From NCBI GenBank assembly GCA_913063165.1, contig CAJXZL010000012.1, positions 1 through 48,635 on the forward strand: 48,635 bases of DNA. The letters run 5' to 3'. This document shows positions 17,298 to 26,269 of this stretch, in pieces. The first letter of the stretch is position 1, and every line of letters begins with the position of its first letter. The stretch is from an uncultured Saccharospirillaceae bacterium (GTDB taxonomy: Bacteria; Pseudomonadota; Gammaproteobacteria; Pseudomonadales; Natronospirillaceae). Both the position numbers and the translations under genes were made by a program. The notes under the pieces were generated by a model, which searched no databases, was not told the DNA's origin, and saw only the letters and a program-made list of their open reading frames with translations.

Positions 17298-19298
17298 ATG
17301 CCCGTCCGTTCTGATCTGGCTAATGCCATTCGTGCTTTGAGCATGGATGCTGTTCAAAAAGCAAAATCTGGCCACCCTGGTGCCCCAATGGGCATGGCTG
17401 ATATTGCCGAGGTGCTGTGGAATGACTTCCTAGTTCATAATCCATCGAACCCGAGCTGGTTCAACCGCGATCGGTTTGTGTTGTCCAATGGACACGGCTC
17501 TATGCTGTTGTATTCATTGTTGCACTTGGCTGGCTACGATCTCTCAATTGACGATTTGAAAAACTTTCGTCAGTTGCATTCAAGAACACCGGGTCACCCT
17601 GAATACGGTTATGCACCGGGTGTTGAAACCACCACTGGCCCATTAGGTCAGGGTATTGCCAACGCAGTGGGCATGGCGATTGCTGAAAAAACCCTCGGCG
17701 CACAATTCAATAAGCCCGATGCCAGCATTGTTGACCATTATACCTATGCCTTTTTGGGCGATGGCTGCATGATGGAAGGTATCTCTCACGAGGCATGCTC
17801 ATTGGCAGGCACCTTGGGATTGGGCAAATTGATTGCATTTTATGACGACAATGGCATTTCCATTGACGGTGAAGTAGAAGGCTGGTTCTCAGACGATACA
17901 CAGAAGCGATTTGAAGCCTATGGCTGGCAAGTTATTCCGCGTGTTGATGGCCATGACGCTGAAGAAATTCGTCAAGCCATTATCACCGCGCGTGAAGAAA
18001 CGGGTCGTCCTACCCTTATCTGTTGCAAGACCATCATTGGTTTTGGTTCCCCGAACAAGCAAGGCAAAGAAGATTGCCATGGTGCACCACTGGGCGATGA
18101 AGAAATTCGTTTGACCCGTGAGCAGCTAGGCTGGCCGCATGCCCCGTTTGAAATTCCAGCTGACGTCTATTCCGGTTGGGATGCCAAGCAGAAAGGTGCC
18201 GCTGCAGAAAATGATTGGAATGATGCTATGGCGGCCTTCGCCAAAAGCCACCCAGAATTAGCGGCGCAGTTTACGCGCCGTATGACGGGTGATTTGCCAG
18301 CCGATTTTGAAGCGCAGTCTGCGGCGATTATTGCTAACGTGAATGCCCAGGCGGCCACCATTGCGAGTCGCAAAGCATCACAGAATTCCATTGAAGCCTT
18401 TGGTCCCTTGTTACCGGAGCTGTTTGGTGGCTCAGCGGATTTGGCTGGCTCAAACCTGACCCTGTGGTCTGGCTCAAAAGGTATCTCTGCTGAAGATCCA
18501 TCTGGCAACTACTGTTTCTATGGTGTCCGTGAATTTGGTATGAGCGCCATCATGAACGGCATGGCTTTGCACGGTGGTTTTGTGCCCTATGGCGCCACCT
18601 TCTTGATGTTTGTTGAATATGCCCGCAACGCCGTGCGTATGGCGGCACTTATGAAGCAGCGCAGCATCTTTGTTTACACCCACGATTCAATTGGCTTGGG
18701 TGAAGATGGCCCAACCCACCAACCTGTTGAGCAAATCGCTTCGTTGCGTATGACACCTAACTTGGTGAACTGGCGCCCTTGTGATGCCGTTGAATCGGTA
18801 GTGGCTTGGAAAGAAGCTTTGACCAGAGATACCGGTCCTACGACCTTGATCTTCTCGCGTCAAAACTTGCCACACGTTCAACGCTCGGCCTCTGAATTGG
18901 CGAATATTTCGCGCGGCGGCTACGTGATAAAGGACGCGACTGGCACGCCAGACGTCATATTAATTGCAACCGGATCTGAAGTGTCATTGGCACTGGAGGC
19001 CTGTACTGCACTAACGGCTGCCGGACATAAGGTACGCGTTGTGTCTATGCCGAGTACTGATCAGTTTGATATGCAAGACGCTGCCTATAAAGAGTCTGTT
19101 CTGCCTGCCGCGGTCACGCGACGTGTTGCAGTGGAAGCTGGTATCAAAGATTTTTGGTATAAGTACGTTGGTTTGAATGGTGCCGTTATTGGTATGGAGA
19201 CTTTTGGTGAGTCTGCACCAGCCAACCAACTGTTTGAGCATTTCGGTATTACGACACAGGCTGTCACAGCAGCGGCGGAAGCCTTGCTGAAAGGCTAG
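17298..19298 (+). CDS. tkt: Transketolase
   Basis: This 666-residue thiamine-diphosphate enzyme transfers two-carbon units in the pentose phosphate pathway. Features include [20 protein letters not shown] near the start, the TPP/Mg motif beginning [27 protein letters not shown] in the pyrimidine domain and the C-terminal domain ending [19 protein letters not shown]. The length is that of E. coli TktA (about 663). ATG 17298 follows TTGAGGATTTTAGT; the frame is open to 17220 but without a good site. It is divergent from the methyl-cycle operon and monocistronic, ended by a strong terminator. Confidence 0.97.
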   Translation: MPVRSDLANAIRALSMDAVQKAKSGHPGAPMGMADIAEVLWNDFLVHNPSNPSWFNRDRFVLSNGHGSMLLYSLLHLAGYDLSIDDLKNFRQLHSRTPGHPEYGYAPGVETTTGPLGQGIANAVGMAIAEKTLGAQFNKPDASIVDHYTYAFLGDGCMMEGISHEACSLAGTLGLGKLIAFYDDNGISIDGEVEGWFSDDTQKRFEAYGWQVIPRVDGHDAEEIRQAIITAREETGRPTLICCKTIIGFGSPNKQGKEDCHGAPLGDEEIRLTREQLGWPHAPFEIPADVYSGWDAKQKGAAAENDWNDAMAAFAKSHPELAAQFTRRMTGDLPADFEAQSAAIIANVNAQAATIASRKASQNSIEAFGPLLPELFGGSADLAGSNLTLWSGSKGISAEDPSGNYCFYGVREFGMSAIMNGMALHGGFVPYGATFLMFVEYARNAVRMAALMKQRSIFVYTHDSIGLGEDGPTHQPVEQIASLRMTPNLVNWRPCDAVESVVAWKEALTRDTGPTTLIFSRQNLPHVQRSASELANISRGGYVIKDATGTPDVILIATGSEVSLALEACTALTAAGHKVRVVSMPSTDQFDMQDAAYKESVLPAAVTRRVAVEAGIKDFWYKYVGLNGAVIGMETFGESAPANQLFEHFGITTQAVTAAAEALLKG

Positions 19299-19314
19299 TC
19301 GCCCCGCACTGAAT

Positions 19315-19351
19315 ATCCCGCACAGGCGCTAGTCTCTGCGGGATTTTTTTT
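19315..19351 (+). terminator. Terminator after tkt
   Basis: ATCCCGCA and TGCGGGAT form a perfect 8-bp stem with a 14-base loop, followed by a run of eight or more T. Confidence 0.85.
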
Positions 19352-19625
19352 GGCTATGAATCATCCGGTTACAGGGAGCCTATTGCGACAGTTGGATAGG
19401 GGGCTACCACACAGAGATTTGATAATTCATTTCCGCGGTATTATAGTTGTTCATTGTCTGCACCGATTCGACATGCGAAAAGGTACGATAATAATTAAAA
19501 TAAATGAGCTCTTGTCGATGTTCTGCTATGCAAAACTGACCAAGATTGCTACCTTAGTAGCAGATTTAATGATGTCTGATTTGAAAAAAACAACAGTCTA
19601 ATTGACACGAATGAAGGGGATCCAC
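19352..19625 (+). promoter_or_regulatory. Leader and promoter of the nucleoside transporter operon
   Basis: No convincing gene is present; an 83-codon open frame here has neither a ribosome binding site nor family features. A good promoter candidate is TTGATA (19419-19424) with TATAGT (19442-19447) at 17-bp spacing. This would give a leader of about 170 nt. Within it TGCTAC and GTAGCA (19547-19552 and 19557-19562) form a hairpin with loop CTTA. I do not recognise a known purine riboswitch. Confidence 0.45.
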
Positions 19626-20630
19626 ATGAAAGGTATCTTTAAAATTGCTGCAGTATCTGTCCTAACGGTCAGTGCTTCATTGGCACTTGCTGCACCAAAG
19701 TTCGCACCAGCAGTGGTATATGACCAAGCTGGTAAGAATGACAAATCATTTAACGAAGCCGTATACCGTAATGGTGTTTTGCGTTTTGCTGCTGACTTCG
19801 GTCCAGTTGTTGCTGAATTTGAGCCACAGAGCGAAACTCAGATGGAACAGGGTCTGCGTCGTTTGGCACAGAAAGGCCGTAGCCCAATTATCGCTATTGG
19901 CTTTACCTTTGGTTCTGCTGTTGAAAAAGTGGCCAAGGAATTCCCAGATCTACAGTTCGCCATCATCGACATGGTCGTTGACCTACCAAACGTTCAGTCA
20001 ATCGTATTTGCTGAGCACCAAGGATCATTCCTAGTAGGTGCATTGGCAGCGATGGCAAGCGAAACTGATAAAGTTGGCTTTATCGGTGGCATGGATATTC
20101 CTTTGATCCGTAAGTTTGCTTGTGGTTATGCGCAAGGTGCTAAGTACGTTAACTATGAAGTTGAAGTATTCGAAAACATGACAGGTACAACACCTGCAGC
20201 TTGGGGCAACCCAACCAAGGGTGCTGAGTTGGCACAAGCGCAAATCTCTAAAGGCGCTGACGTCATATTTGCTGCCGCTGGTGGTACAGGTATCGGTGTT
20301 TATCAGGCAGCAGCAGACGCTGGTGTTTACGCCATTGGTGTAGACAGCAACCAGAACTACATGCAGCCAGGTACCATGTTGACTTCTATGTTGAAGCGCG
20401 TAGGCGTTGCAGCATACGATTCATGGAAAGAAGCACGTGACGGCACTTGGAAAGGTGGCTTCAAGGTGATGGATCTGACTAACGGTGGTGTTGATTGGGC
20501 GCTTGACGACTACAACTCTAGCTTGATCACAGCAGACATGAAATCTTGGGTTGAAGAAATCAAAGCTGATATCAAATCAGGTGAGATCGTTGTACATGAT
20601 TATATGTCTACCAACAGCTGCGAAATGTAA
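19626..20630 (+). CDS. BMP-family ABC transporter substrate-binding protein
   Basis: This 334-residue periplasmic protein has a signal peptide (about 1-22, ending ...SLALAA) followed by the BMP/PnrA-like fold. Segments such as YDQAGKNDKSFNEAVYRNG and ADVIFAAAGGTGIGVYQAA are typical of nucleoside-binding members. No lipobox Cys is seen, so it is likely soluble in the periplasm. The next three genes encode an ATPase and two permeases of the matching nucleoside transporter type, so it probably binds purine or pyrimidine nucleosides. ATG 19626 follows GAAGGGGA. A hairpin between this gene and the ATPase would raise the binding protein relative to the membrane parts. Confidence 0.93.
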   Translation: MKGIFKIAAVSVLTVSASLALAAPKFAPAVVYDQAGKNDKSFNEAVYRNGVLRFAADFGPVVAEFEPQSETQMEQGLRRLAQKGRSPIIAIGFTFGSAVEKVAKEFPDLQFAIIDMVVDLPNVQSIVFAEHQGSFLVGALAAMASETDKVGFIGGMDIPLIRKFACGYAQGAKYVNYEVEVFENMTGTTPAAWGNPTKGAELAQAQISKGADVIFAAAGGTGIGVYQAAADAGVYAIGVDSNQNYMQPGTMLTSMLKRVGVAAYDSWKEARDGTWKGGFKVMDLTNGGVDWALDDYNSSLITADMKSWVEEIKADIKSGEIVVHDYMSTNSCEM

Positions 20631-20654
20631 TTTACATTTTTTAGCCTGTACCTA

Positions 20655-20682
20655 AAAAAAGCGACCTTCGGGTCGCTTTTTT
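20655..20682 (+). terminator. Hairpin between binding protein and ATPase genes
   Basis: AAAAAAGCGACC and GGTCGCTTTTTT pair around the stable tetraloop TTCG. This is a strong intrinsic terminator within the operon; read-through would supply the transporter genes at lower level than the binding protein. Confidence 0.85.
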
Positions 20683-20840
20683 GTGTTTGACGGGGCTGTA
20701 AAGGGGTTCTTTTTCACAAATCAGTTGAATCAAGAAAACATCACTTGGACGGTCGCCAGTGTTATCGTAAAATTAGACATCAAAAAAATAAACATGGTTG
20801 CCGACATAATTGCAGGCCGCCAGTATGAAAAGGTGCTGCT

Positions 20841-22400
20841 ATGACAGATTCCTATGCGATTGAACTGCAGGGTATCGATAAAAAGTTTGGCGACGTTCAT
20901 GCCAACAAGGCGATTGACCTCCAAGTCCGAAAAGGCTCCATTCATGGTATCGTCGGCGAAAATGGTGCTGGCAAATCGACCTTGATGAGTATCATTTATG
21001 GCTTTTACCGCGCTGACGCGGGCCATATCCGTATCAATGGCAAAGAAGTGCGCATCAACGGTTCTCAAGACGCGATTGCAGCTGGGATTGGTATGGTGCA
21101 TCAGCATTTTATGTTGGTTGAAAACTTCACCGTACTTGAGAATGTCATGCTGGGTACCGAAGGCGGTGCAGCCCTAGATAAGGGAAAGGTAGCAGCCCGT
21201 GCCGAATTAGAGCGTCTTGAAAGAGACTATGGTTTGGAAGTTGACCCTGACGCCATTATTGAAGAGTTGCCGGTTGGTTTGCAGCAGCGGGTCGAAATCC
21301 TCAAAGCCCTCTATCGAGGCGCCGAGATTCTCATTCTTGATGAACCAACGGGTGTTTTGACCCCGCAGGAAACCGAACACCTCTTTAAAATCCTCAAAGC
21401 GCTGAGAGATCAGGGCACCACGGTTATTCTGATTACCCACAAACTGCGAGAAATCATGGCGGTGACCGATCATGTGTCGGTGATGCGTCAGGGCGGCATG
21501 GTGGCTCACGTTGACACAGTGGATACCGACCGCAATGCCTTGGCCGAACTCATGGTAGGACGCAAGGTTCGATTTACCGTTGATCGCATTGCTCATGAAG
21601 CAGGCGATGTTCGGTTAAAAGTTGAGAACTTGGTGGTGGAGCGCGAAGGTGTGCGGCTTATTAACGACCTGAGCTTTGAAGTGCGTGCTGGCGAGATATT
21701 AGGTGTAGCAGGGGTTTCCGGAAACGGGCAATCGCTGTTGATGAAAGTGCTGGCAGGTATCGAAGGGTTCACGTCCGGTAAAATCACCCTCAATGGCCAC
21801 GAATTGTTACCTACGACAACGACCTCGCCCTTGGTGGTTCGAGAAATGGGCGTCGGGCACGTGCCTGAAGACCGCCATAAAATGGGTTTGATCAACAAAT
21901 TTGATGCCAAAGAAGCCTTTATCATGGGCTATCACAAGTCAGACAAGTACAACAAAGGCTGGCTGCAGGATAAAAAGTTTATCCGTCAAGATACCCAAGA
22001 AAAAATGACTACCTGGGACGTCCGACCCGACGACCCAGATTTAAAAACCGCCAGCTTTTCAGGCGGCAATCAGCAGAAAATTGTGATTGCACGAGAAGTA
22101 GAGAAAAATCCGGATGTGTTTTTAGTCGGCCAGCCTACGCGCGGCGTAGACATCGGTGCCATTGAATTTATCCACAAGCGGGTGATGGATATGCGCAACG
22201 AGGGTAAGGCTGTGTTACTGGTATCTGTTGAATTAGACGAGATCATGAGCCTTTCCGACCGCATCGTTGTGATGTACGCAGGCAATATTGTCGGTGAATT
22301 GAAAGCTGAGGCAGCGGACGAGAAAACCTTGGGATTGATGATGGCCAATATTATGCCAGACGATGTTGATACGACAGTTAAGGAGTCCGCTCATGAGTAG
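20841..22400 (+). CDS. Nucleoside ABC transporter ATP-binding protein (two ABC domains)
   Basis: This 519-residue protein holds two fused nucleotide-binding domains. The first has Walker A GENGAGKST (about 38-46) and Walker B ILILDEPTGVLT, with a changed signature (LPVGLQQRVEI). The second has a Walker A in which Lys is replaced by Gln (GVSGNGQS) but a normal signature FSGGNQQK. This asymmetry is common in RbsA-like and BMP-associated ATPases. It powers nucleoside uptake with the two permeases. It ends in an 8-bp overlap with the first permease gene, indicating coupled translation. Confidence 0.94.
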   Translation: MTDSYAIELQGIDKKFGDVHANKAIDLQVRKGSIHGIVGENGAGKSTLMSIIYGFYRADAGHIRINGKEVRINGSQDAIAAGIGMVHQHFMLVENFTVLENVMLGTEGGAALDKGKVAARAELERLERDYGLEVDPDAIIEELPVGLQQRVEILKALYRGAEILILDEPTGVLTPQETEHLFKILKALRDQGTTVILITHKLREIMAVTDHVSVMRQGGMVAHVDTVDTDRNALAELMVGRKVRFTVDRIAHEAGDVRLKVENLVVEREGVRLINDLSFEVRAGEILGVAGVSGNGQSLLMKVLAGIEGFTSGKITLNGHELLPTTTTSPLVVREMGVGHVPEDRHKMGLINKFDAKEAFIMGYHKSDKYNKGWLQDKKFIRQDTQEKMTTWDVRPDDPDLKTASFSGGNQQKIVIAREVEKNPDVFLVGQPTRGVDIGAIEFIHKRVMDMRNEGKAVLLVSVELDEIMSLSDRIVVMYAGNIVGELKAEAADEKTLGLMMANIMPDDVDTTVKESAHE

Positions 22401-23520
22401 TCAGCGAATACCGGGGTGGATTAACTACGCGGTTGTCCCCTTAGCCAATATATTGATGGCATTTTTTGTGTCAGCGTTGGTTTTTGTGTATGTGGGTGTT
22501 GATCCCATAGATGCTGCCAAAGTGATGTGGGAAGGCGCTTTCGGTTATTCCGAAGGCTGGGGATATACGCTGTATTACGCCACGGGATTTATTTTCACTG
22601 GCTTGGCGGTGTCCATCGCTTTTCACTGCCAGTTATTTAACATCGGAGGCGAAGGTCAGGCTTACTTTGCCGGTCTTGGCGTTGCACTGGTGTCCCTCTA
22701 TTTGGGTGATGTGCTACCTTTTTGGCTGATGATGCCGCTGTTGATTATCGCGGCTGGTTTGTTTGGTGCAGGCTGGGCGTTTATTCCTGCTTACCTCCAA
22801 GCCAAACGTGGCAGTCACATTGTGATTACCACCATCATGTTTAACTTTATTGCAGCCAGTATCATGGCTTACTTTCTGGTTGAGGTGTTAAAACCACCTA
22901 TGAGCATGGCGCCAGAATCAGCCGTATTCCCTGTCTCCAGTTGGATTCCTAAGATGCATGACTTCTTAGGTGCCTTTGGCTATGAAATGACAGCGACGCC
23001 TCTGAATTTGACCTTCATTTTTGGTCTAATATGCGCAGTGTTGGTCTGGTTCTTTTTATGGAATACCCGTTGGGGTTATGAAATTCGTGCCCAGGGTTTT
23101 AATCCCAGTGCCGCAAAATATGCCGGCATCGATCCGATCAAAATTACCCTGCTCACCATGGCCGTGTCTGGCATGCTAGCCGGTTTCTTTGCACTGAATA
23201 CGCTGTCAGGTGACATGCACCAGTTGAAACTCAACTATGTGGCGGGATTTGGCTTTACCGGTATCGCGGTATCGTTAATGGGCCGTAACCATCCAGTGGG
23301 TATTGTGTTGGCCAGTATTTTGTTTGGATTCTTATATCAAGGTGGCGCGGAGCTGGCCTTTGAATTCCCTGGTATCGATTCGAAGATTATTGTGGTCTTA
23401 CAGGGTTTGATCATTCTGTTTAGTGGTGCATTGGAATATATGTTTAAACCGAGTATCGAAAAACTCTATTTGAAAGCCACCGGGTGGCGCGCGGACAAAG
23501 AGGAGGCCCAAAATGCTTGA
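22393..23520 (+). CDS. Nucleoside ABC transporter permease 1
   Basis: This 375-residue inner-membrane permease of the BPD_transp_2 (RbsC/LivH-like) class has many hydrophobic helices. The family segments GFNPSAAKYAGI (coupling loop) and FNIGGEGQAYFAGLG are clear. It is the longer of the two permeases, as usual in BMP-type systems. ATG 22393 follows AGGAG (22381-22385) and overlaps the ATPase stop; the frame extends to 22363 without support. It overlaps the next gene by 8 bp. Confidence 0.93.
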   Translation: MSSQRIPGWINYAVVPLANILMAFFVSALVFVYVGVDPIDAAKVMWEGAFGYSEGWGYTLYYATGFIFTGLAVSIAFHCQLFNIGGEGQAYFAGLGVALVSLYLGDVLPFWLMMPLLIIAAGLFGAGWAFIPAYLQAKRGSHIVITTIMFNFIAASIMAYFLVEVLKPPMSMAPESAVFPVSSWIPKMHDFLGAFGYEMTATPLNLTFIFGLICAVLVWFFLWNTRWGYEIRAQGFNPSAAKYAGIDPIKITLLTMAVSGMLAGFFALNTLSGDMHQLKLNYVAGFGFTGIAVSLMGRNHPVGIVLASILFGFLYQGGAELAFEFPGIDSKIIVVLQGLIILFSGALEYMFKPSIEKLYLKATGWRADKEEAQNA

Positions 23521-24499
23521 TTTTTGGTTTAGCTGGGTCATCTTACCCCTCGATAGCATGATGCGTTTGTCTACGCCTTTGGTTTTGTTGGCGCTGGCAG
23601 GCATGTTTTCAGAACGGTCTGGTGTAGTGAATATTGCATTGGAAGGCAAACTATTGGCTGCAGCCTTTGCTTCAGCATCAGCCGCGGCAGTCACAGGTTC
23701 AGCGTGGATAGGTTTATTGGCGGCGATTGCAACCACTATTATGGTTGCGATGCTACATGGCTTTGCCACCATCACCCATAAAGGTGACCAAATCGTTTCG
23801 GGTATGGCGATCAATATTCTGGTTGCTGGTATCACGGTAATTCTGGGACGCCTGTGGTTTAACCAAGGTGGACAGACGCCTAACCTTCGAGGTGATGCGC
23901 GTTTTCAGGGGATCGATTTCCCAGGTGCCGCATGGATTCAAGAGAACGTTCCCTTTGTGGGATCGGTCTATGGCGAAATACTCAGTGGCCACTCAGTCAT
24001 GCTGTATCTGGCATACTTGATGGTACCCATATCTTGGTATGTGCTGTTTCACACCCGATTTGGCTTACGTTTACGCGCCGTTGGTGAAAATCCAGCTGCC
24101 GTGGATACCGCGGGTATCTCCGTGGTAGCCATGCGTTATAAGGCGTTGGTGGTCTGTGGTATTTTAGCCGGCTTTGCAGGCACCTACTTGGCCATTGGCG
24201 GTAATACCGCGCAATTCATGCCGAACATGAGTGCAGGTAAAGGCTATATCGCCTTGGCAGCGCTGATCTTTGGTAAGTGGCGTCCTGTACAAGCCATGAT
24301 GGGGTGTTTCTTGTTTGGTTTGCTTGAAGCCTACGCAATCCGATTGCAGGGTGTCGAAATTATGGGTATTGGCACGGTGCCCGTGCAGTTTATTGAAATG
24401 GTGCCCTATGTATTAACCGTGGTGCTATTGGCGGGCTTTATCGGACGTGCGAATCCGCCCAAGTCGGTTGGTGTACCCTACAGTAAAGAACGCGAGTAG
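23513..24499 (+). CDS. Nucleoside ABC transporter permease 2
   Basis: This 328-residue permease forms the second half of the membrane channel. It has the typical start of the family (SMMRLSTPLVLLALAGMFSE, ERSGVVNIALEG) and the coupling loop AVGENPAAVDTAGI. The first codons overlap the end of permease 1 by 8 bp. With the binding protein and ATPase it completes a four-gene importer. A terminator follows at once. Confidence 0.93.
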   Translation: MLDFWFSWVILPLDSMMRLSTPLVLLALAGMFSERSGVVNIALEGKLLAAAFASASAAAVTGSAWIGLLAAIATTIMVAMLHGFATITHKGDQIVSGMAINILVAGITVILGRLWFNQGGQTPNLRGDARFQGIDFPGAAWIQENVPFVGSVYGEILSGHSVMLYLAYLMVPISWYVLFHTRFGLRLRAVGENPAAVDTAGISVVAMRYKALVVCGILAGFAGTYLAIGGNTAQFMPNMSAGKGYIALAALIFGKWRPVQAMMGCFLFGLLEAYAIRLQGVEIMGIGTVPVQFIEMVPYVLTVVLLAGFIGRANPPKSVGVPYSKERE

Positions 24500-24509
24500 C
24501 GCAGTAATT

Positions 24510-24533
24510 AGGGTGCCATGTGCACCCTTTTTT
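24510..24533 (+). terminator. Terminator after the nucleoside transporter operon
   Basis: AGGGTGC and GCACCCT form a 7-bp stem with a 5-base loop and are followed by six T. Confidence 0.75.
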
Positions 24534-24556
24534 CGGTTTACAAACAGGTAATGACA

Positions 24557-25438
24557 ATGAGTGAAAAGACAAAGGTGTTATTGGTTGGCGGGACGCACGG
24601 CAACGAATTGACCGGTGTTCATTTGCTGCAACGCTGGCAAGCTGCTCCCGATGAGTTGGTGCGCCCGAACCTGACTGTGACCACGTTGTTCGCTAATACG
24701 GCCGCGTGGCAAGCCAATCGTCGTTACCTTGATGCCGATTTGAATCGCCAGTTTGCGCAGTCTGACTTACAGAATGAGACAATCACGCACCAGGAAGGGC
24801 GTTTGGCCAAAAGTATTGCCGCGCAGATTGGACCGAAAGACCAACCCAAGCATGACTTTATTATTGATCTGCATACCACGACCGCCAATATGGGGATCAC
24901 TCTGGTATTAAACAGTGACTGTGCCTGGGCACTGCGGGCTGCCGCTTATGTCCAACAGCACATGGCAGGGGTCGTGGTCATGTCGAAAACCACCGATCGA
25001 ATGGAAGACACCTTTCTGATTTCCATGGGGCGCCAACGGGGAATTATTGTAGAAGTGGGGCCAGTGCCTCAGGGTGTGCTCAATGGTCAGGTGTTTGAAG
25101 ATACAAGAATCGCCGTCGGACACCTACTGGATTATCTGAGCACCATGGCGCAAAACCGGTCTTTGCCCGATACCATCAATGCCTATGAGTTTGAGGCTAA
25201 GGTGACCTATCCGGTTGATGATACCGGTGCGATCATAGGTATGATTCATCCGGCATTACAAAACCGAGACTACCATCCAATCTCTGTCGGTGATCCGGTG
25301 TTTTTGGTACAAACAGGTGAAGTGATTTCCTATAACGGGGCGAGCGGGTTGGTCGGTGGTTTTATTAACGAGGCTGCCTATTATGACCAAGCCCATGCCT
25401 TTAGTTTGTTGCGTCCCGTGGTACTCAAGGTGCTGTGA
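24557..25438 (+). CDS. Aspartoacylase-family zinc hydrolase
   Basis: The 293-residue protein belongs to the AstE/AspA (M14-like) zinc carboxypeptidase fold group. Zinc ligands are expected in GGTHGNE (His and Glu) and DLHTTTANMG (His). RRYLDADLNRQF provides the substrate-carboxylate Arg and Asn, and the catalytic Glu is probably in IIVEVGPVPQG. Closest by features to aspartoacylases, which split N-acetyl-aspartate or related N-acyl amino acids; the true substrate is not known. I chose ATG 24557 since AGGTA lies about 8 bp upstream; ATG 24551 is too close to that site. It follows the transporter operon but after a terminator, so co-regulation is uncertain. Confidence 0.82.
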   Translation: MSEKTKVLLVGGTHGNELTGVHLLQRWQAAPDELVRPNLTVTTLFANTAAWQANRRYLDADLNRQFAQSDLQNETITHQEGRLAKSIAAQIGPKDQPKHDFIIDLHTTTANMGITLVLNSDCAWALRAAAYVQQHMAGVVVMSKTTDRMEDTFLISMGRQRGIIVEVGPVPQGVLNGQVFEDTRIAVGHLLDYLSTMAQNRSLPDTINAYEFEAKVTYPVDDTGAIIGMIHPALQNRDYHPISVGDPVFLVQTGEVISYNGASGLVGGFINEAAYYDQAHAFSLLRPVVLKVL

Positions 25439-25464
25439 TAGCACCCTAAGTCGGCTTAAACGGG

Positions 25465-26088
25465 CTAGATCAGCTGTTTGATTCTGGCTTTGAGCAAATC
25501 AATAGCGACACGGTTCTTACCCCCTTTAGGCACAATCAAATCGGCAAATTGTTTGCTCGGATCCACAAACTCCATAAACATCGGGCGGACCGTATCTCGG
25601 TACTGTTTCACAACCGATTCGAGGGAGCGTTCTCTTTCTTCAATGTCCCGTTTTAAACGCCGTAATAGGCAGATGTCTAAAGGCGTATCCATATAAACAC
25701 TGGCATCTAAGCGCTTGCGTATCGCCTTATCGACCAGCAACAAAATCCCTTCAATAATGATGATTTTACGGGGTTCCATCTCAATAAAGTCATCAATGCG
25801 GTTGTGAATCTTATAGTCATAAACTGGGACTTTAACGGGTTTGCCGGATTTGAGTTCATCCAAATGGTGTACCAATAGACTATGATCAAAGGCGTTGGGG
25901 TGGTCATAGTTGGTTTTAATGCGGTCTTCCATCGCCATGTGGGTTTGGTCTTTGTAATACGAGTCTTCTTTCATGATCGAAATGTAGGGCGCGCCGAGTT
26001 CATCTTTGAGTTCGTTATAAATGGTTTCAGCGAAAAGACTTTTGCCAGAGGCAGACGCGCCGGCAATACCGATAACAATGGGTTTCAT
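25465..26088 (-). CDS. udk: Uridine kinase
   Basis: This 207-residue P-loop kinase phosphorylates uridine and cytidine to UMP and CMP. The P-loop reads GIAGASASGKSLFAE (7-21); DSYYKDQ, YDHPNAFDH and EGILLL are the usual family segments, and RLKRDIEERERS is the lid. Length is close to E. coli Udk (213). It converges on the aspartoacylase gene and, with upp and the nucleoside importer, suggests active nucleoside salvage. Confidence 0.93.
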   Translation of the reverse strand: MKPIVIGIAGASASGKSLFAETIYNELKDELGAPYISIMKEDSYYKDQTHMAMEDRIKTNYDHPNAFDHSLLVHHLDELKSGKPVKVPVYDYKIHNRIDDFIEMEPRKIIIIEGILLLVDKAIRKRLDASVYMDTPLDICLLRRLKRDIEERERSLESVVKQYRDTVRPMFMEFVDPSKQFADLIVPKGGKNRVAIDLLKARIKQLI

Positions 26089-26226
26089 GGTAGGGAATGT
26101 CCCGAAAAATAAAAATCATTCTATAGCAGGGCCTAGACGAAGTCATGGTCGGAGGTGAACAAAACCCTGTGGTCAATGTCCATGTCTTTGTCCACAAAAT
26201 CTGCTGCCATAAATGGCATAGTTGGT

Positions 26227-26232
26227 TACAAT
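26227..26232 (+). promoter_or_regulatory. Putative -10 element for pgk
   Basis: TACAAT in the context TGGTTACAATA lies 38 bp before the pgk start. The same 11-base string precedes yggS at 4503-4511. A -35 hexamer is not evident, so an extended -10 type promoter is possible. Confidence 0.35.
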
Positions 26233-26269
26233 AAGTCACTTCTTTTTGTCTCGTATACAAGGAACCGCC

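Noticed and set aside
19350-19601. 83-codon open frame before the BMP gene
   Set aside because: No ribosome binding site, no family features, and it begins within the tkt terminator T run. The region is better explained as promoter and leader.
19626-24499. Sugar (Rbs-type) transporter reading of the importer
   Set aside because: The binding protein is of the BMP/PnrA family, and the two unequal permeases match BMP-type nucleoside systems better than single-permease ribose systems.
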